From NCBI RefSeq assembly GCF_001557325.1, contig NZ_LSJS01000023.1, forward strand, positions 1 to 21,218: DNA of 21,218 nucleotides, written 5' to 3'. A program made the translations under genes and the position numbers. The notes under the pieces are model-generated. The model did no database searches, was not told the origin of the DNA, and was given only the letters and a program-made list of their open reading frames with translations. This document shows positions 14,109-21,218 of this stretch, one piece after another. The stretch comes from Erythrobacter donghaensis (lineage in GTDB: Bacteria > Pseudomonadota > Alphaproteobacteria > Sphingomonadales > Sphingomonadaceae). Numbering within the stretch: the first letter of the stretch is position 1; each line of letters starts with the position of its first letter.

Positions 14109-16343
14109 ATGAAGTTTTCGGGCCCGGGCCGCAGCGCCAAGGATCGCATCGGCCGCGCCGCTGCCAGCACCACCGCCATCGCTGTCGCCGCGATTGCCGC
14201 AACGCCGCTCGCTGCGCAGGACACCGCTGCCGAGCCGACCGCCGAAGCCGAGGGCGAAATCGTCGTCACCTCGCTGCGCCGTACCGAGACGCTGCAGGAC
14301 ACCCCCGCCGCGGTCACCGCCTTCGATTCGCAGGCGATCCAGAACGCCGGGATCGAACGCCCCGCCGACTTCATCGGTCTCACCCCCAACGTCACGCTGG
14401 TCGAGACCCAGAACGCGGGCAATGCCTTCGTCATCATCCGCGGGATCACCCAGAACCGCAATTCCGAGCCTTCGGTCGCCGTGATCGTCGACGGGGTGCA
14501 GCAGGTGAACCCCGCGCAGTTCAATCAGGATCTGTTCGATATCGAGCAGATCGAAGTGCTCAAGGGTCCGCAGGGCGGGCTCTATGGCCGCAACGCCATC
14601 GGCGGGGCGATCATCATCAACACCAAGAAGCCGACCGATGAATTCGCGGGCAACTTCACGGCGGGGATCGACAACGGCTTCGGCTATTTCCTGCGCGGCG
14701 GCGTCAGCGGCCCGCTGGCCGAGAACGTCAAGTTCCGCATCGCCGGGTCGTGGTACGACACCGACGGCTTCATCAACAACGCCTTCCTCGACGAGAAGGC
14801 CGATCCGGTCGAGGACTTCAGCTTGCGCGGCAACCTCCTGATCGAGGCGACCGACAGGCTGACCTTCGACCTGCGCGCCAGCCTCAACCAGCTGCGCACC
14901 CAGGGGCTCTATTACAACATCGTGGGTGACGTGAACACGATCGCCCCGGTGCTGGTCAACAACCCCGGGCAGAACGATCGCGACATCTACAACGTCGCGC
15001 TCAGGATCGAATATGCGGGCGACAACGCCGTGCTGACCTCGGTCTCGTCCTACGACACGCTCAAGGAAATCCTCACCGGCGACGCCTTCGACTTCCGGCC
15101 AATCCCCGACAGCTTCTTCTTCAACCTGTTCGAGCAGATCTTCGGGCCGGGCAACGGCTTCGATTTGAACCAGAGCCAGTATCTCAACGTCAAGGCGTTC
15201 AGCCAGGAAGTGCGCCTCGCCTCGCCCGAGGATGGCCGCAAGTTCAACTGGATGGTCGGCGGCTACCTGATCGACACCACCCGCTTCATCTCGACCGGCA
15301 ACATGATCGACACCGGCAACGGCGTCTTCCCGGTGTTCCGCTCGCCTTCGACCAATCCGCTCAACCCGCAGTTCTCCTATCTGGCTGACGGGCAGGAGAA
15401 CTTCGCCTGGGCGCTGTTCGCCAATGCGGGCTACGAGTTCTCGCCCGAATTCCGGGTCGATGCTTCCTTGCGCTATGACCGCGACCGCCGCCGCCAGACC
15501 ACGCTGACGCCGCAGAACTTCCTGCCCAACGTCCCCGGCGTGCCGCAGGCGCAGAGCGGCGAGGTGCGCACCGTCTCCTTCGACGACTGGCAGCCCAAGA
15601 TCACGCTCACCTGGGAGCCGACCCCCGACCTGACGCTCTACGGCGGCTATTCGCGCGGCTTCCGCTCGGGCGGGTTCAACCAGACCGGCGTGGGCGCGGA
15701 ATCGGTCAATGCCGGGATCGTCGGCGTGGGCGACATCTTCCAGGCCGAAACCGCCGACACCTTCGAGATCGGCGCCAAGGCGCAGGTCGGCCCGGTGCGC
15801 CTCGGCGCGGCGGCCTACACCACCAAGTCGGAAAACTCCTACTTCTTCGTCTTCCTCGCCCAGTCCTCGACCCAGAATCTCGGCAACATCCCCGAGACCC
15901 GGATCAACGGCTTCGAGCTGGAAGCGACCGCCGAGATCGTCCCCAATCTCGATGTCAACGCCGCGCTCGGCTTCACCGACAGCGAGATCGAGGCCTTCCC
16001 CGATCCGAGCGTGATCGGCAACGAGGCGCCGCAGATCTCGCGCTACACGCTGAACCTCGGCGCGCAGTATGCCGGGCCGGTCAGCGACAGCGTCGATGCG
16101 CTGCTCAGGGTCGATTATCGCCGCACGGGGCGCACCTGGTGGGAGCCGTTCAACACCACCTCGCGCGATCCGGTCGACATCGTCGATGCCCGCGCCGGGT
16201 TCACGCTGGCGAACGGCGTCTCGGTCACGGCCTTCGCGCAGAACCTGTTCGACGAGATCTACAACGCCGAATTCTCCCCCGGCGGCTTCGTGTTCCGCGC
16301 CCGGCCGCGGCGCTACGGGGTCGAGGTGGGCTACAAGTTCTGA
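14109..16343 (+). CDS. TonB-dependent outer-membrane receptor
   Basis: The 744-residue protein has a signal peptide (about 1-37, ending PLAAQD), a TonB-box-like EIVVTSLRR (50-58), a plug domain with IEQIEVLKGPQGGLYGRNAI and GGAIIINTKKP, and a long beta-barrel ending in an aromatic residue (VEVGYKF), as usual for outer-membrane proteins. It imports a ligand across the outer membrane using TonB-ExbBD energy. In sphingomonads such receptors often head catabolic operons rather than siderophore loci, and no iron genes are near. AGGGGAGAG precedes the ATG at 14109. It is the first gene of a tight five-gene run to 19518, and its promoter carries the tandem palindrome also found before the CoA-transferase. 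The substrate is unknown, presumably that of the pathway. Confidence 0.95.
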   Translation: MKFSGPGRSAKDRIGRAAASTTAIAVAAIAATPLAAQDTAAEPTAEAEGEIVVTSLRRTETLQDTPAAVTAFDSQAIQNAGIERPADFIGLTPNVTLVETQNAGNAFVIIRGITQNRNSEPSVAVIVDGVQQVNPAQFNQDLFDIEQIEVLKGPQGGLYGRNAIGGAIIINTKKPTDEFAGNFTAGIDNGFGYFLRGGVSGPLAENVKFRIAGSWYDTDGFINNAFLDEKADPVEDFSLRGNLLIEATDRLTFDLRASLNQLRTQGLYYNIVGDVNTIAPVLVNNPGQNDRDIYNVALRIEYAGDNAVLTSVSSYDTLKEILTGDAFDFRPIPDSFFFNLFEQIFGPGNGFDLNQSQYLNVKAFSQEVRLASPEDGRKFNWMVGGYLIDTTRFISTGNMIDTGNGVFPVFRSPSTNPLNPQFSYLADGQENFAWALFANAGYEFSPEFRVDASLRYDRDRRRQTTLTPQNFLPNVPGVPQAQSGEVRTVSFDDWQPKITLTWEPTPDLTLYGGYSRGFRSGGFNQTGVGAESVNAGIVGVGDIFQAETADTFEIGAKAQVGPVRLGAAAYTTKSENSYFFVFLAQSSTQNLGNIPETRINGFELEATAEIVPNLDVNAALGFTDSEIEAFPDPSVIGNEAPQISRYTLNLGAQYAGPVSDSVDALLRVDYRRTGRTWWEPFNTTSRDPVDIVDARAGFTLANGVSVTAFAQNLFDEIYNAEFSPGGFVFRARPRRYGVEVGYKF

Positions 16344-16358
16344 CGAAAGGCGAGACGC

Positions 16359-16961
16359 ATGACCAAGGTGCTGGTGCTCTACTATTCGAGCTATGGCCAT
16401 ATCGAGGCGATGGCCGCAGCGGTTGCCGAAGGCGCCGCAAGCGTCCCCGGCACCGAGGTCGTCGTGAAACGTGTCCCAGAGTTGGTGCCCGATGAGGTCG
16501 CCAAGGGTGCCGGGATGAAGACGGACCAGCAGGCTCCGATTGCGACCCCGGATGAACTGGCTGGTTATGACGCCATCATCTTCGGCACCCCCACCCGCTT
16601 CGGCAACATGGCCGCGCAGATGAGGAACTTCCTCGATCAGACCGGGGGGCTGTGGTTCCAGAACAAGCTGGTCGGCAAGGTCGGGAGCGTGTTCGTCTCG
16701 ACCGCCAGCCAGCACGGCGGGCAGGAGACCACCATCACCTCGTTCCACACCACGCTGCTGCATCACGGCATGGTGATCGTCGGCCTGCCCTACACCTTTG
16801 CGGGCAACAGCGAGATGGGCGAGATCAGCGGCGGCACCCCCTATGGCGCGAGCACGCTGGCGGGCAATGACGGCAGCCGCATGCCGAGCGACAACGAGCT
16901 TGCCGGGGCGCGTTTCCAGGGGGCACACGTCGCGCGGATCGCGGCGAAGCTGGCCGCGTGA
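16359..16961 (+). CDS. wrbA: WrbA-type NAD(P)H:quinone oxidoreductase (type IV)
   Basis: This 200-residue flavodoxin-fold protein reduces quinones by two electrons with NAD(P)H, using FMN, in the cytoplasm. Signatures are the FMN phosphate loop YYSSYGHI (8-15), [20 protein letters not shown] (about 76-95), [14 protein letters not shown] (about 112-125) and the C-terminal [14 protein letters not shown]. Length equals that of typical WrbA (about 198-200). It starts 15 bases after the receptor stop with AAAGGCGAG upstream, so it is cotranscribed. In this setting it may reduce a quinone formed during catabolism of an aromatic compound, rather than act only in general redox defence. The symbol follows the family; the cluster-specific role is inference. 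Confidence 0.95.
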   Translation: MTKVLVLYYSSYGHIEAMAAAVAEGAASVPGTEVVVKRVPELVPDEVAKGAGMKTDQQAPIATPDELAGYDAIIFGTPTRFGNMAAQMRNFLDQTGGLWFQNKLVGKVGSVFVSTASQHGGQETTITSFHTTLLHHGMVIVGLPYTFAGNSEMGEISGGTPYGASTLAGNDGSRMPSDNELAGARFQGAHVARIAAKLAA

Positions 16962-16981
16962 ACAGACAGGGAGAGAGCACG

Positions 16982-17527
16982 ATGACGAAGATCCTGGCGA
17001 ACCGCCTCCACCACACCGCCTATGTCACCAAGGACCTCGAGGCGACCCGCGCGTTCTATGAGGACGTGCTCGGCTTCCCGCTGATGGCGACCTATTGCGA
17101 GAAGGACGAGCTGTTCGGCAAGGAGCGCACCTATTGCCACGTGTTCTTCGAACTCGCCGACGGCTCCGCGCTCGCCTTCTTCCAGTTCGCCGATCCAGAG
17201 GACCAGGCCGAATTCGGGCCCGACATCCCCTCGAGCCCCTTCATCCACATCGCGCTCCACGTCGATGCGGACGGGCAGGCCGAACTCGCCCGCCGCATCG
17301 CCGCCGCCGGGATCACCGAGCCGCAGACCTATGTGCTCGAGCACGGCTATTGCCGCTCGCTCTATGTCACCGATCCCAACGGCATGATCCTCGAATTCAC
17401 CCATGACGACGAGCGCGCCGCGCCGCTCGATGCCGAGCGCCGTGCCTCGGCCCACGCCGAGCTCAAGCGCTGGCTGGCGGGCGATCACCACAACAACAAC
17501 CCGTTCCGCGCCGAAGAAGCGGCCTGA
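16982..17527 (+). CDS. VOC-superfamily (glyoxalase/extradiol dioxygenase-like) metalloprotein
   Basis: This 181-residue protein has two beta-alpha-beta-beta-beta modules typical of the vicinal-oxygen-chelate superfamily. The first begins LHHTAYVTKDLEATRAFYEDVLGF and the second FIHIALHVDADGQAELARRI, ending YVTDPNGMILEFTHD. Likely metal ligands are H11, H89 and E138, the 2-His-1-Glu set shared by type I extradiol dioxygenases and some isomerases. It is shorter than classical two-domain extradiol enzymes (about 290 residues or more) and has a charged, His/Asn-rich tail. I chose ATG 16982, with AGGGAGAG upstream and 20 bases after wrbA; an ATG eight codons earlier overlaps wrbA and lacks family similarity. 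Between a quinone reductase and a hydrolase, ring cleavage or an isomerisation step is plausible but unproven. Confidence 0.9.
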   Translation: MTKILANRLHHTAYVTKDLEATRAFYEDVLGFPLMATYCEKDELFGKERTYCHVFFELADGSALAFFQFADPEDQAEFGPDIPSSPFIHIALHVDADGQAELARRIAAAGITEPQTYVLEHGYCRSLYVTDPNGMILEFTHDDERAAPLDAERRASAHAELKRWLAGDHHNNNPFRAEEAA

Positions 17528-17554
17528 GCGTTCGGGCGGGGGTGCGTCAGCGAA

Positions 17555-18394
17555 ATGCCGACTGCGCGCACCCCTGATTCCGCCGGCGCATGGTATCGCG
17601 ATGTCGCCGTGGAGGGCGGCGCGCTGCCGGTGTGCCTGGCCGGGGAGGAGGATCGTCCGGCGCTGATCCTGCTTCACGGCTGGACGCTCGATCACCGCAT
17701 GTGGGCGCCGCAGATCGCAGGGCTGGCGGGCGAGCATTTCCTGGTGATGCCAGACCGGCGCGGCTGCGGGCGGGCCACGGCCCCGGCGGACCTCCTGCGC
17801 GAGGCCGAGGACGTGATCGTCATCGCCGACAGCCTCGGGCTCGATCGCTTCGCGCTGCTCGGCCTCTCGCGCGGGGCGACGGTCGCGCTCGACGTGGCGT
17901 GCAAGTTCGCCTCGAGGCTGACCGGGCTGATCGTGTCCGGCGCGCCGCTGCCCGCGCTGGTGCCGCGCGAGGAGGTGATCGACCTCGAGCATTTCCGGGC
18001 GCTGGCGGCGGCGGGCGAGCTTGCGCGTCTGCGCGGCGAGTGGTCGCGGCATCCCCTGATGCAGACCCGCTCGCCCGAGGCTGCCGCGCTGGTGGCGATG
18101 ATCCTTGCCGATTATGACGGCCGCGATCTGCTCGCTCCCGCCAATGCACCGGACGTCCCGCGCGAGGCGCTGGCGATGCTGGCGATGCCCGTGCTGGCGC
18201 TGACCGGCGCGCACGACACCGCATGGCGCAAGGCCTGCGCCGAGGCACTCGGGCAGGTCGCCCCGCGCGCGATGCACGCGCTTGTGCCGCAGGCCGGGCA
18301 CATCGCCAACGCCGACAACCCGGCCCGCTTCAACGCGCTGGTCGCCGCATTCCTGCGCAATCTTGCCGCCCCTCACACAAGGCCACACCCATGA
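17555..18394 (+). CDS. Alpha/beta-hydrolase fold enzyme
   Basis: This 279-residue protein has the full catalytic set of the alpha/beta hydrolase fold: oxyanion HGW (41-43) in LILLHGWTLDHRMW, nucleophile S105 in GLSRGA, acid D221 in TGAHDTAW and H249 in QAGHIANADNP. The closest general type is the MhpC/PcaD-like group, which acts on ring-cleavage products, enol-lactones and similar esters, but substrate specificity cannot be read. It follows the VOC gene by 27 bases and overlaps the next gene by four (ATGA), so it is in the same operon and probably translationally coupled. No signal peptide is seen, so it acts in the cytoplasm. Confidence 0.92.
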   Translation: MPTARTPDSAGAWYRDVAVEGGALPVCLAGEEDRPALILLHGWTLDHRMWAPQIAGLAGEHFLVMPDRRGCGRATAPADLLREAEDVIVIADSLGLDRFALLGLSRGATVALDVACKFASRLTGLIVSGAPLPALVPREEVIDLEHFRALAAAGELARLRGEWSRHPLMQTRSPEAAALVAMILADYDGRDLLAPANAPDVPREALAMLAMPVLALTGAHDTAWRKACAEALGQVAPRAMHALVPQAGHIANADNPARFNALVAAFLRNLAAPHTRPHP

Positions 18395-19518
18395 CCGAAA
18401 AGCGCTTCCTGACCACCCACGTCGGCAGCCTGCCGCGCCCCGAGGCGCTGCTCGATCTTGTGTTCGCGCGCGAGGGCGGGGAGGCTGTGTCCGAGGCCGA
18501 TTTCGACGCTGCGGTCGAGGATGCCACGGCTTACGTCATCCGCCGCCAGATCGAGGCGGGCGTCGCCATCGTCAACGACGGCGAGCAGTCCAAGCCCTCC
18601 TACGCCACCTATATCAAGCACCGCCTGTCGGGCTTCGGCGGCGAGGCGGGGCAGTATGAATTCGCCGACCTCGAGGCCTTCCCCGGCGCCAAGGCGCAGG
18701 TGTTCGGCAACAAGGGCCGCGCCAAGCGCTCCGCCCCGGCCTGTACCGCGCCCATCGAGGTGATCGACATGGAAGCCCCGCGGATCGACGCCGAGCGGCT
18801 CAAGCGCCTCGCGGGCGGCCACGCCACCTTCATGTCGGCGGCCTCACCCGGCGTCACCGCGCTGTTCTTCCCCAACCAGTTTTACGCCAGCGACGAGGAG
18901 TATGTCTTCGCGCTCGCCGAGGGGCTGCGCCACGAATACGAGACGATCGCGGCGGCCGGGATCACGCTGCAGGTCGACTGCCCCGACCTCGCCATGGGCC
19001 GCCACGTGCAGTTCACCCACCTGTCCACGCAGGAATTCCGCAAGCGCATCGGCATGAACATCGCCGCGCTCAACCACGCGGTCGCGAACATCCCCGCCGA
19101 GCAGCTGCGCATGCACCTGTGCTGGGGCAACTATCCCGGCCCGCACCATTGCGACGTCGCGCTCGATGAAATCGCCGACATCGTCTGGAGCGCGAAGCCG
19201 CAGACCGTGCTGCTGGAGGGCGCGAACCCACGCCACGCGCACGAATTCGCTTTCTTCGAGAAGCACCCCCTGCCCGAAGGCAAGATCCTGTGCCCCGGCA
19301 TGGTCGAGCCGCAGAGCCCCTATATCGAGCACCCCGAACTGATCGCCCAGCGCATCGGCCGCTATGCCGATCTGCTCGGGGCCGACCGCGTGATGGCCGG
19401 GGTCGATTGCGGCTTTTCGGTTCACGCGGGCAGCAATGCGCTCGATCCGGAAATCGTCTGGGCCAAGCTCGCCGCGCTTGCCGAGGGGGCGGCGATCGCG
19501 AGCGAGAAGTATTTCTGA
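18391..19518 (+). CDS. MetE C-terminal-domain-like (cobalamin-independent methionine synthase II family) zinc methyl/alkyl transferase
   Basis: The 375-residue protein corresponds to the catalytic C-terminal half of MetE only, without the N-terminal half of the 750-residue enzyme. The start MTEKRFLTTHVGSLPRPE is typical of the stand-alone family, which includes archaeal-type methionine synthases and epoxyalkane:coenzyme M transferase. Zinc ligands seem complete: H242 and C244 in MHLCWGNYPG, E276 in LLEGANPR and C340 in GVDCGFSVHAG. Such enzymes activate a thiol(ate) on zinc for alkyl transfer. It is the last gene of the receptor-led run and overlaps the hydrolase stop by four bases. Its place in a catabolic operon argues against plain methionine synthesis; removal of a methyl group from, or thiol addition to, an intermediate is my inference. 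The natural substrate is unknown. Confidence 0.9.
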   Translation: MTEKRFLTTHVGSLPRPEALLDLVFAREGGEAVSEADFDAAVEDATAYVIRRQIEAGVAIVNDGEQSKPSYATYIKHRLSGFGGEAGQYEFADLEAFPGAKAQVFGNKGRAKRSAPACTAPIEVIDMEAPRIDAERLKRLAGGHATFMSAASPGVTALFFPNQFYASDEEYVFALAEGLRHEYETIAAAGITLQVDCPDLAMGRHVQFTHLSTQEFRKRIGMNIAALNHAVANIPAEQLRMHLCWGNYPGPHHCDVALDEIADIVWSAKPQTVLLEGANPRHAHEFAFFEKHPLPEGKILCPGMVEPQSPYIEHPELIAQRIGRYADLLGADRVMAGVDCGFSVHAGSNALDPEIVWAKLAALAEGAAIASEKYF

Positions 19519-19577
19519 AAAGGATTGCTCGGGCGCCCGCTTGCCGCGAGGCGCTGCGCGAGGCTAACAGGCAGGGC

Positions 19578-20546
19578 ATGAACGGCCCCGCCAACCCGCT
19601 GACCGCCAGGGCGCTGGTCGTCCAGAACGGCATCCTTGCCGAAATCGATCCGCAAGCGGTCGCGGGCTATGCCGGGCCCGGCTTCGTCTGGCTCCATGCC
19701 GAAGGCTCCGGCGAGCTCAATCCGGCAGACCTGCCGGGCTACGTTCCGCGGATGGCCGCCAATGCGCTGATCGCCCATGAGACCCGGCCGCGCTGCGACG
19801 AGGTGGATGATGCGGTGCTGATGAACCTGCGCGGCACGGCGCTCGCCGCATCGCATGGCAGCGACGGGCTGGTTTCGATCCGGGTCTGGGTGGAGCGGGG
19901 GCGCGTCACCTCGGTCAGCCGCTACCCGCTCGCCGCGCTCGGAAAGGTCGAGGCGCTGATGCGCGCCGGACGCATCACCGACGGGGGCGATTTCGTCGCG
20001 CAGCTGGCGCAGGCGATCAGCCAGGAGCTCGATCCGCAGGTCGCCGAGCTCGGCGACAGTCTCGACGATTGCGAGGGGATGCTCGATGGCGACATCTATG
20101 CCCTGCGCCGCATGATCGCCCGCATCCGCAGCCAGGCGATCGTGCTGCGGCGCTTCGTCGCGCCCGACCGCGATGCGCTGGCGCAGATGGCGCAGCTCGA
20201 GTTCGACTGGATCAGCAAGGACGACCGCCTGCACCTGCGCGAGGCGGCCGACCGCTTCGCGCGCATGGCCGAGGAGCTCGAGGCGGTGCGCGAGCGCGCC
20301 GCGCTGCTCCACGAACAGCTCACCGACCTGCGCGCCGAGATGATCGACCAGCGCAGCCTCGCGATTGCCGTGACGGCCTTCATCTTCCTGCCGCTGACCT
20401 TCGTCACGGGCCTTCTGGGGATGAACGTGGAGGGCATTCCCTTCGCGCATGAGCCCTGGTCGTTCTGGGGCGTGGTCGCCTTCTGCGTGGCGATCGGCGC
20501 GGGCGTGATGGGATGGTTCGCGTGGAAGCAGTGGCTCGACGACTAG
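19578..20546 (+). CDS. CorA/ZntB-family divalent metal transporter
   Basis: The 322-residue protein has a large cytoplasmic N-terminal domain with long charged helices (about 140-260) and two C-terminal membrane helices (about 262-282 and 296-316). The first ends in the family signature GMNVEGIP (281-288), and the protein ends in a short charged tail (KQWLDD), as in CorA and ZntB pentamers. The GMNVxGIP loop is closer to ZntB, associated with zinc, than to classic magnesium CorA, but the ion cannot be fixed from sequence. ATG 19578 with AGGCAGG upstream gives the family N-terminus. It starts 59 bases after the MetE-like gene, so read-through transcription is possible; supplying zinc to that enzyme is only a guess. 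Confidence 0.92.
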   Translation: MNGPANPLTARALVVQNGILAEIDPQAVAGYAGPGFVWLHAEGSGELNPADLPGYVPRMAANALIAHETRPRCDEVDDAVLMNLRGTALAASHGSDGLVSIRVWVERGRVTSVSRYPLAALGKVEALMRAGRITDGGDFVAQLAQAISQELDPQVAELGDSLDDCEGMLDGDIYALRRMIARIRSQAIVLRRFVAPDRDALAQMAQLEFDWISKDDRLHLREAADRFARMAEELEAVRERAALLHEQLTDLRAEMIDQRSLAIAVTAFIFLPLTFVTGLLGMNVEGIPFAHEPWSFWGVVAFCVAIGAGVMGWFAWKQWLDD

Positions 20547-20596
20547 GCGGGAGTGAGGCCCATCGCCGCGATCATGCGTGGCTTGGCTGGCCTTCG

Positions 20597-21136
20597 CTAG
20601 CGTCTGGCGGTCGTGGCCGATTGCCGTGCCGCGCGGGCGAGGGCGGTCAACCGGGCCTTGCTGGCCGCAGGGCCCGATAGCGCCGCCACCAGCTCGACTG
20701 TGCGCGTGGTGCCGCGCAGGTAATTGACCGTGACCCGCCGGACATAGTGGCCGAGCTCGGGCGCATAGTCCCACTCGCGCTGCTCGACGAGGCGCATGGT
20801 GGTGGGCGAGTAGCGGTCGCACTTGACGGGGATCGCCTCGTAGGTGCCGGCCGTGACGGCGAAGATCCTGGGCTTGCCTGTCTTGCACACCCACAGGCTG
20901 ACCGAACGGCGCAGCGAGGCCTGGGCGTTCGCCCTCGTCTCGGTCACCACCCGGAAGCGCGCGGACTTGCTCTTTGCGATCGGCCAAAGCGCATCGGGAT
21001 TGCCGTGCACCTCGCGCCGCCCCGTGGCGCGGCCGCTGCGCCATTCGAGCACCGGCACCACGAAATTGCGGCTGCGCTGGTAGCTCGCGCCCGACAGGCC
21101 GGCCCAGGTCATGCGCGTGTCGCCCATCGCGATCAC
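20597..21136 (-). CDS. Conserved-looking protein of unknown function, start unresolved at window edge
   Basis: I do not recognise this protein. The visible part is rich in arginine and beta-type sequence (FRVVTETRANAQASLRRSV, LWVCKTGKPRIFAVTAGTYE, RRVTVNYLRGTTRTVELVAAL), with one Cys pair that could form a disulphide; it looks like an exported or envelope protein. The furthest start available is GTG 21136, with ATG 21127 just inside. However, the frame upstream to 21208 reads VPLPEYEPGDAFVFSDGRV, which looks like genuine protein, and is then closed by TAG at 21209-21211 without a start codon. The true N-terminus may therefore be lost to a frameshift, a sequence error near the edge, or a nonsense mutation. 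It converges on the metal transporter gene with a 50-base gap. Confidence 0.6.
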   Translation of the reverse strand: MIAMGDTRMTWAGLSGASYQRSRNFVVPVLEWRSGRATGRREVHGNPDALWPIAKSKSARFRVVTETRANAQASLRRSVSLWVCKTGKPRIFAVTAGTYEAIPVKCDRYSPTTMRLVEQREWDYAPELGHYVRRVTVNYLRGTTRTVELVAALSGPAASKARLTALARAARQSATTARR

Positions 21137-21218
21137 CCGCTCGACCCGGCCATCGGAGAAGACGAAGGCGTCGCCCGGCTCGTATTCGGGGAGCGGAACG
21201 GGCGCGAGCTACCAGCGC

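Noticed and set aside
13926..16928. A very long (1000-codon) open frame antisense to the TonB receptor and wrbA
   Set aside because: Its composition is that of reversed high-G+C codons (rich in Arg, Gly, His and Asp), it shows no domain, and the plus strand encodes well-supported proteins. It also would span the operator and promoter.
1..21218. CRISPR arrays, tRNA or rRNA genes, phage genes
   Set aside because: No regularly spaced repeats, cloverleaf-like or ribosomal sequences, and no structural or replication phage genes were seen.

Overview
The window looks like chromosome from a high-G+C alphaproteobacterium, most likely Sphingomonadales (an Erythrobacter/Novosphingobium/Sphingomonas relative). 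The pointers are a split glycine decarboxylase P-protein, a large TonB-dependent receptor heading a catabolic operon, a CTCCCCTTGCGGGAGGGG-type intergenic inverted repeat, and protein sequences of sphingomonad character. Species cannot be named from this sequence alone.

Region 1 (1-5665) is housekeeping-like. It holds a 5'-truncated glycosyltransferase-like gene, gcvPA and gcvPB overlapping by one base, a long G/C-rich inverted repeat between converging genes, a Wzx/MATE-type polysaccharide flippase on the minus strand, and a small secreted protein of unknown function. Region 2 (5796-9738) carries methylmalonate-semialdehyde dehydrogenase (minus), an exported SMP-30/gluconolactonase-type protein (plus), and an exported M24 metallopeptidase (minus). 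The last two overlap tail to tail by four bases.

Region 3 (9791-19518) is the interesting part and reads as one catabolic locus. A citrate-synthase-fold citryl-CoA-lyase-like gene and a class III CoA-transferase are divergent around a promoter, and the CoA-transferase is followed by an overlapping PcaR/PobR-like IclR regulator. About 2 kb downstream, a TonB-dependent receptor starts a tight five-gene run: receptor, WrbA-type quinone reductase, VOC metalloprotein, alpha/beta hydrolase, MetE-C-like zinc methyltransferase. The divergent promoter and the receptor promoter carry the same 32-bp tandem palindrome, TTCG-N5-CGAA twice, separated by GTTGAY. This indicates one regulon, probably run by the IclR protein between them. 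I infer uptake of an aromatic-like or other organic compound, quinone reduction or ring cleavage, hydrolysis, transfer of a methyl or alkyl group, CoA activation and C-C cleavage. The substrate is unknown.

The two halves of this locus are separated by a lower-G+C segment encoding an APH(3')-family aminoglycoside phosphotransferase, probably acquired, followed by about 400 bp without a recognisable gene. The window ends with a CorA/ZntB-family transporter and, at the right edge, a minus-strand gene of unknown function whose start cannot be placed. I saw no tRNA, rRNA, CRISPR array or intact insertion sequence.
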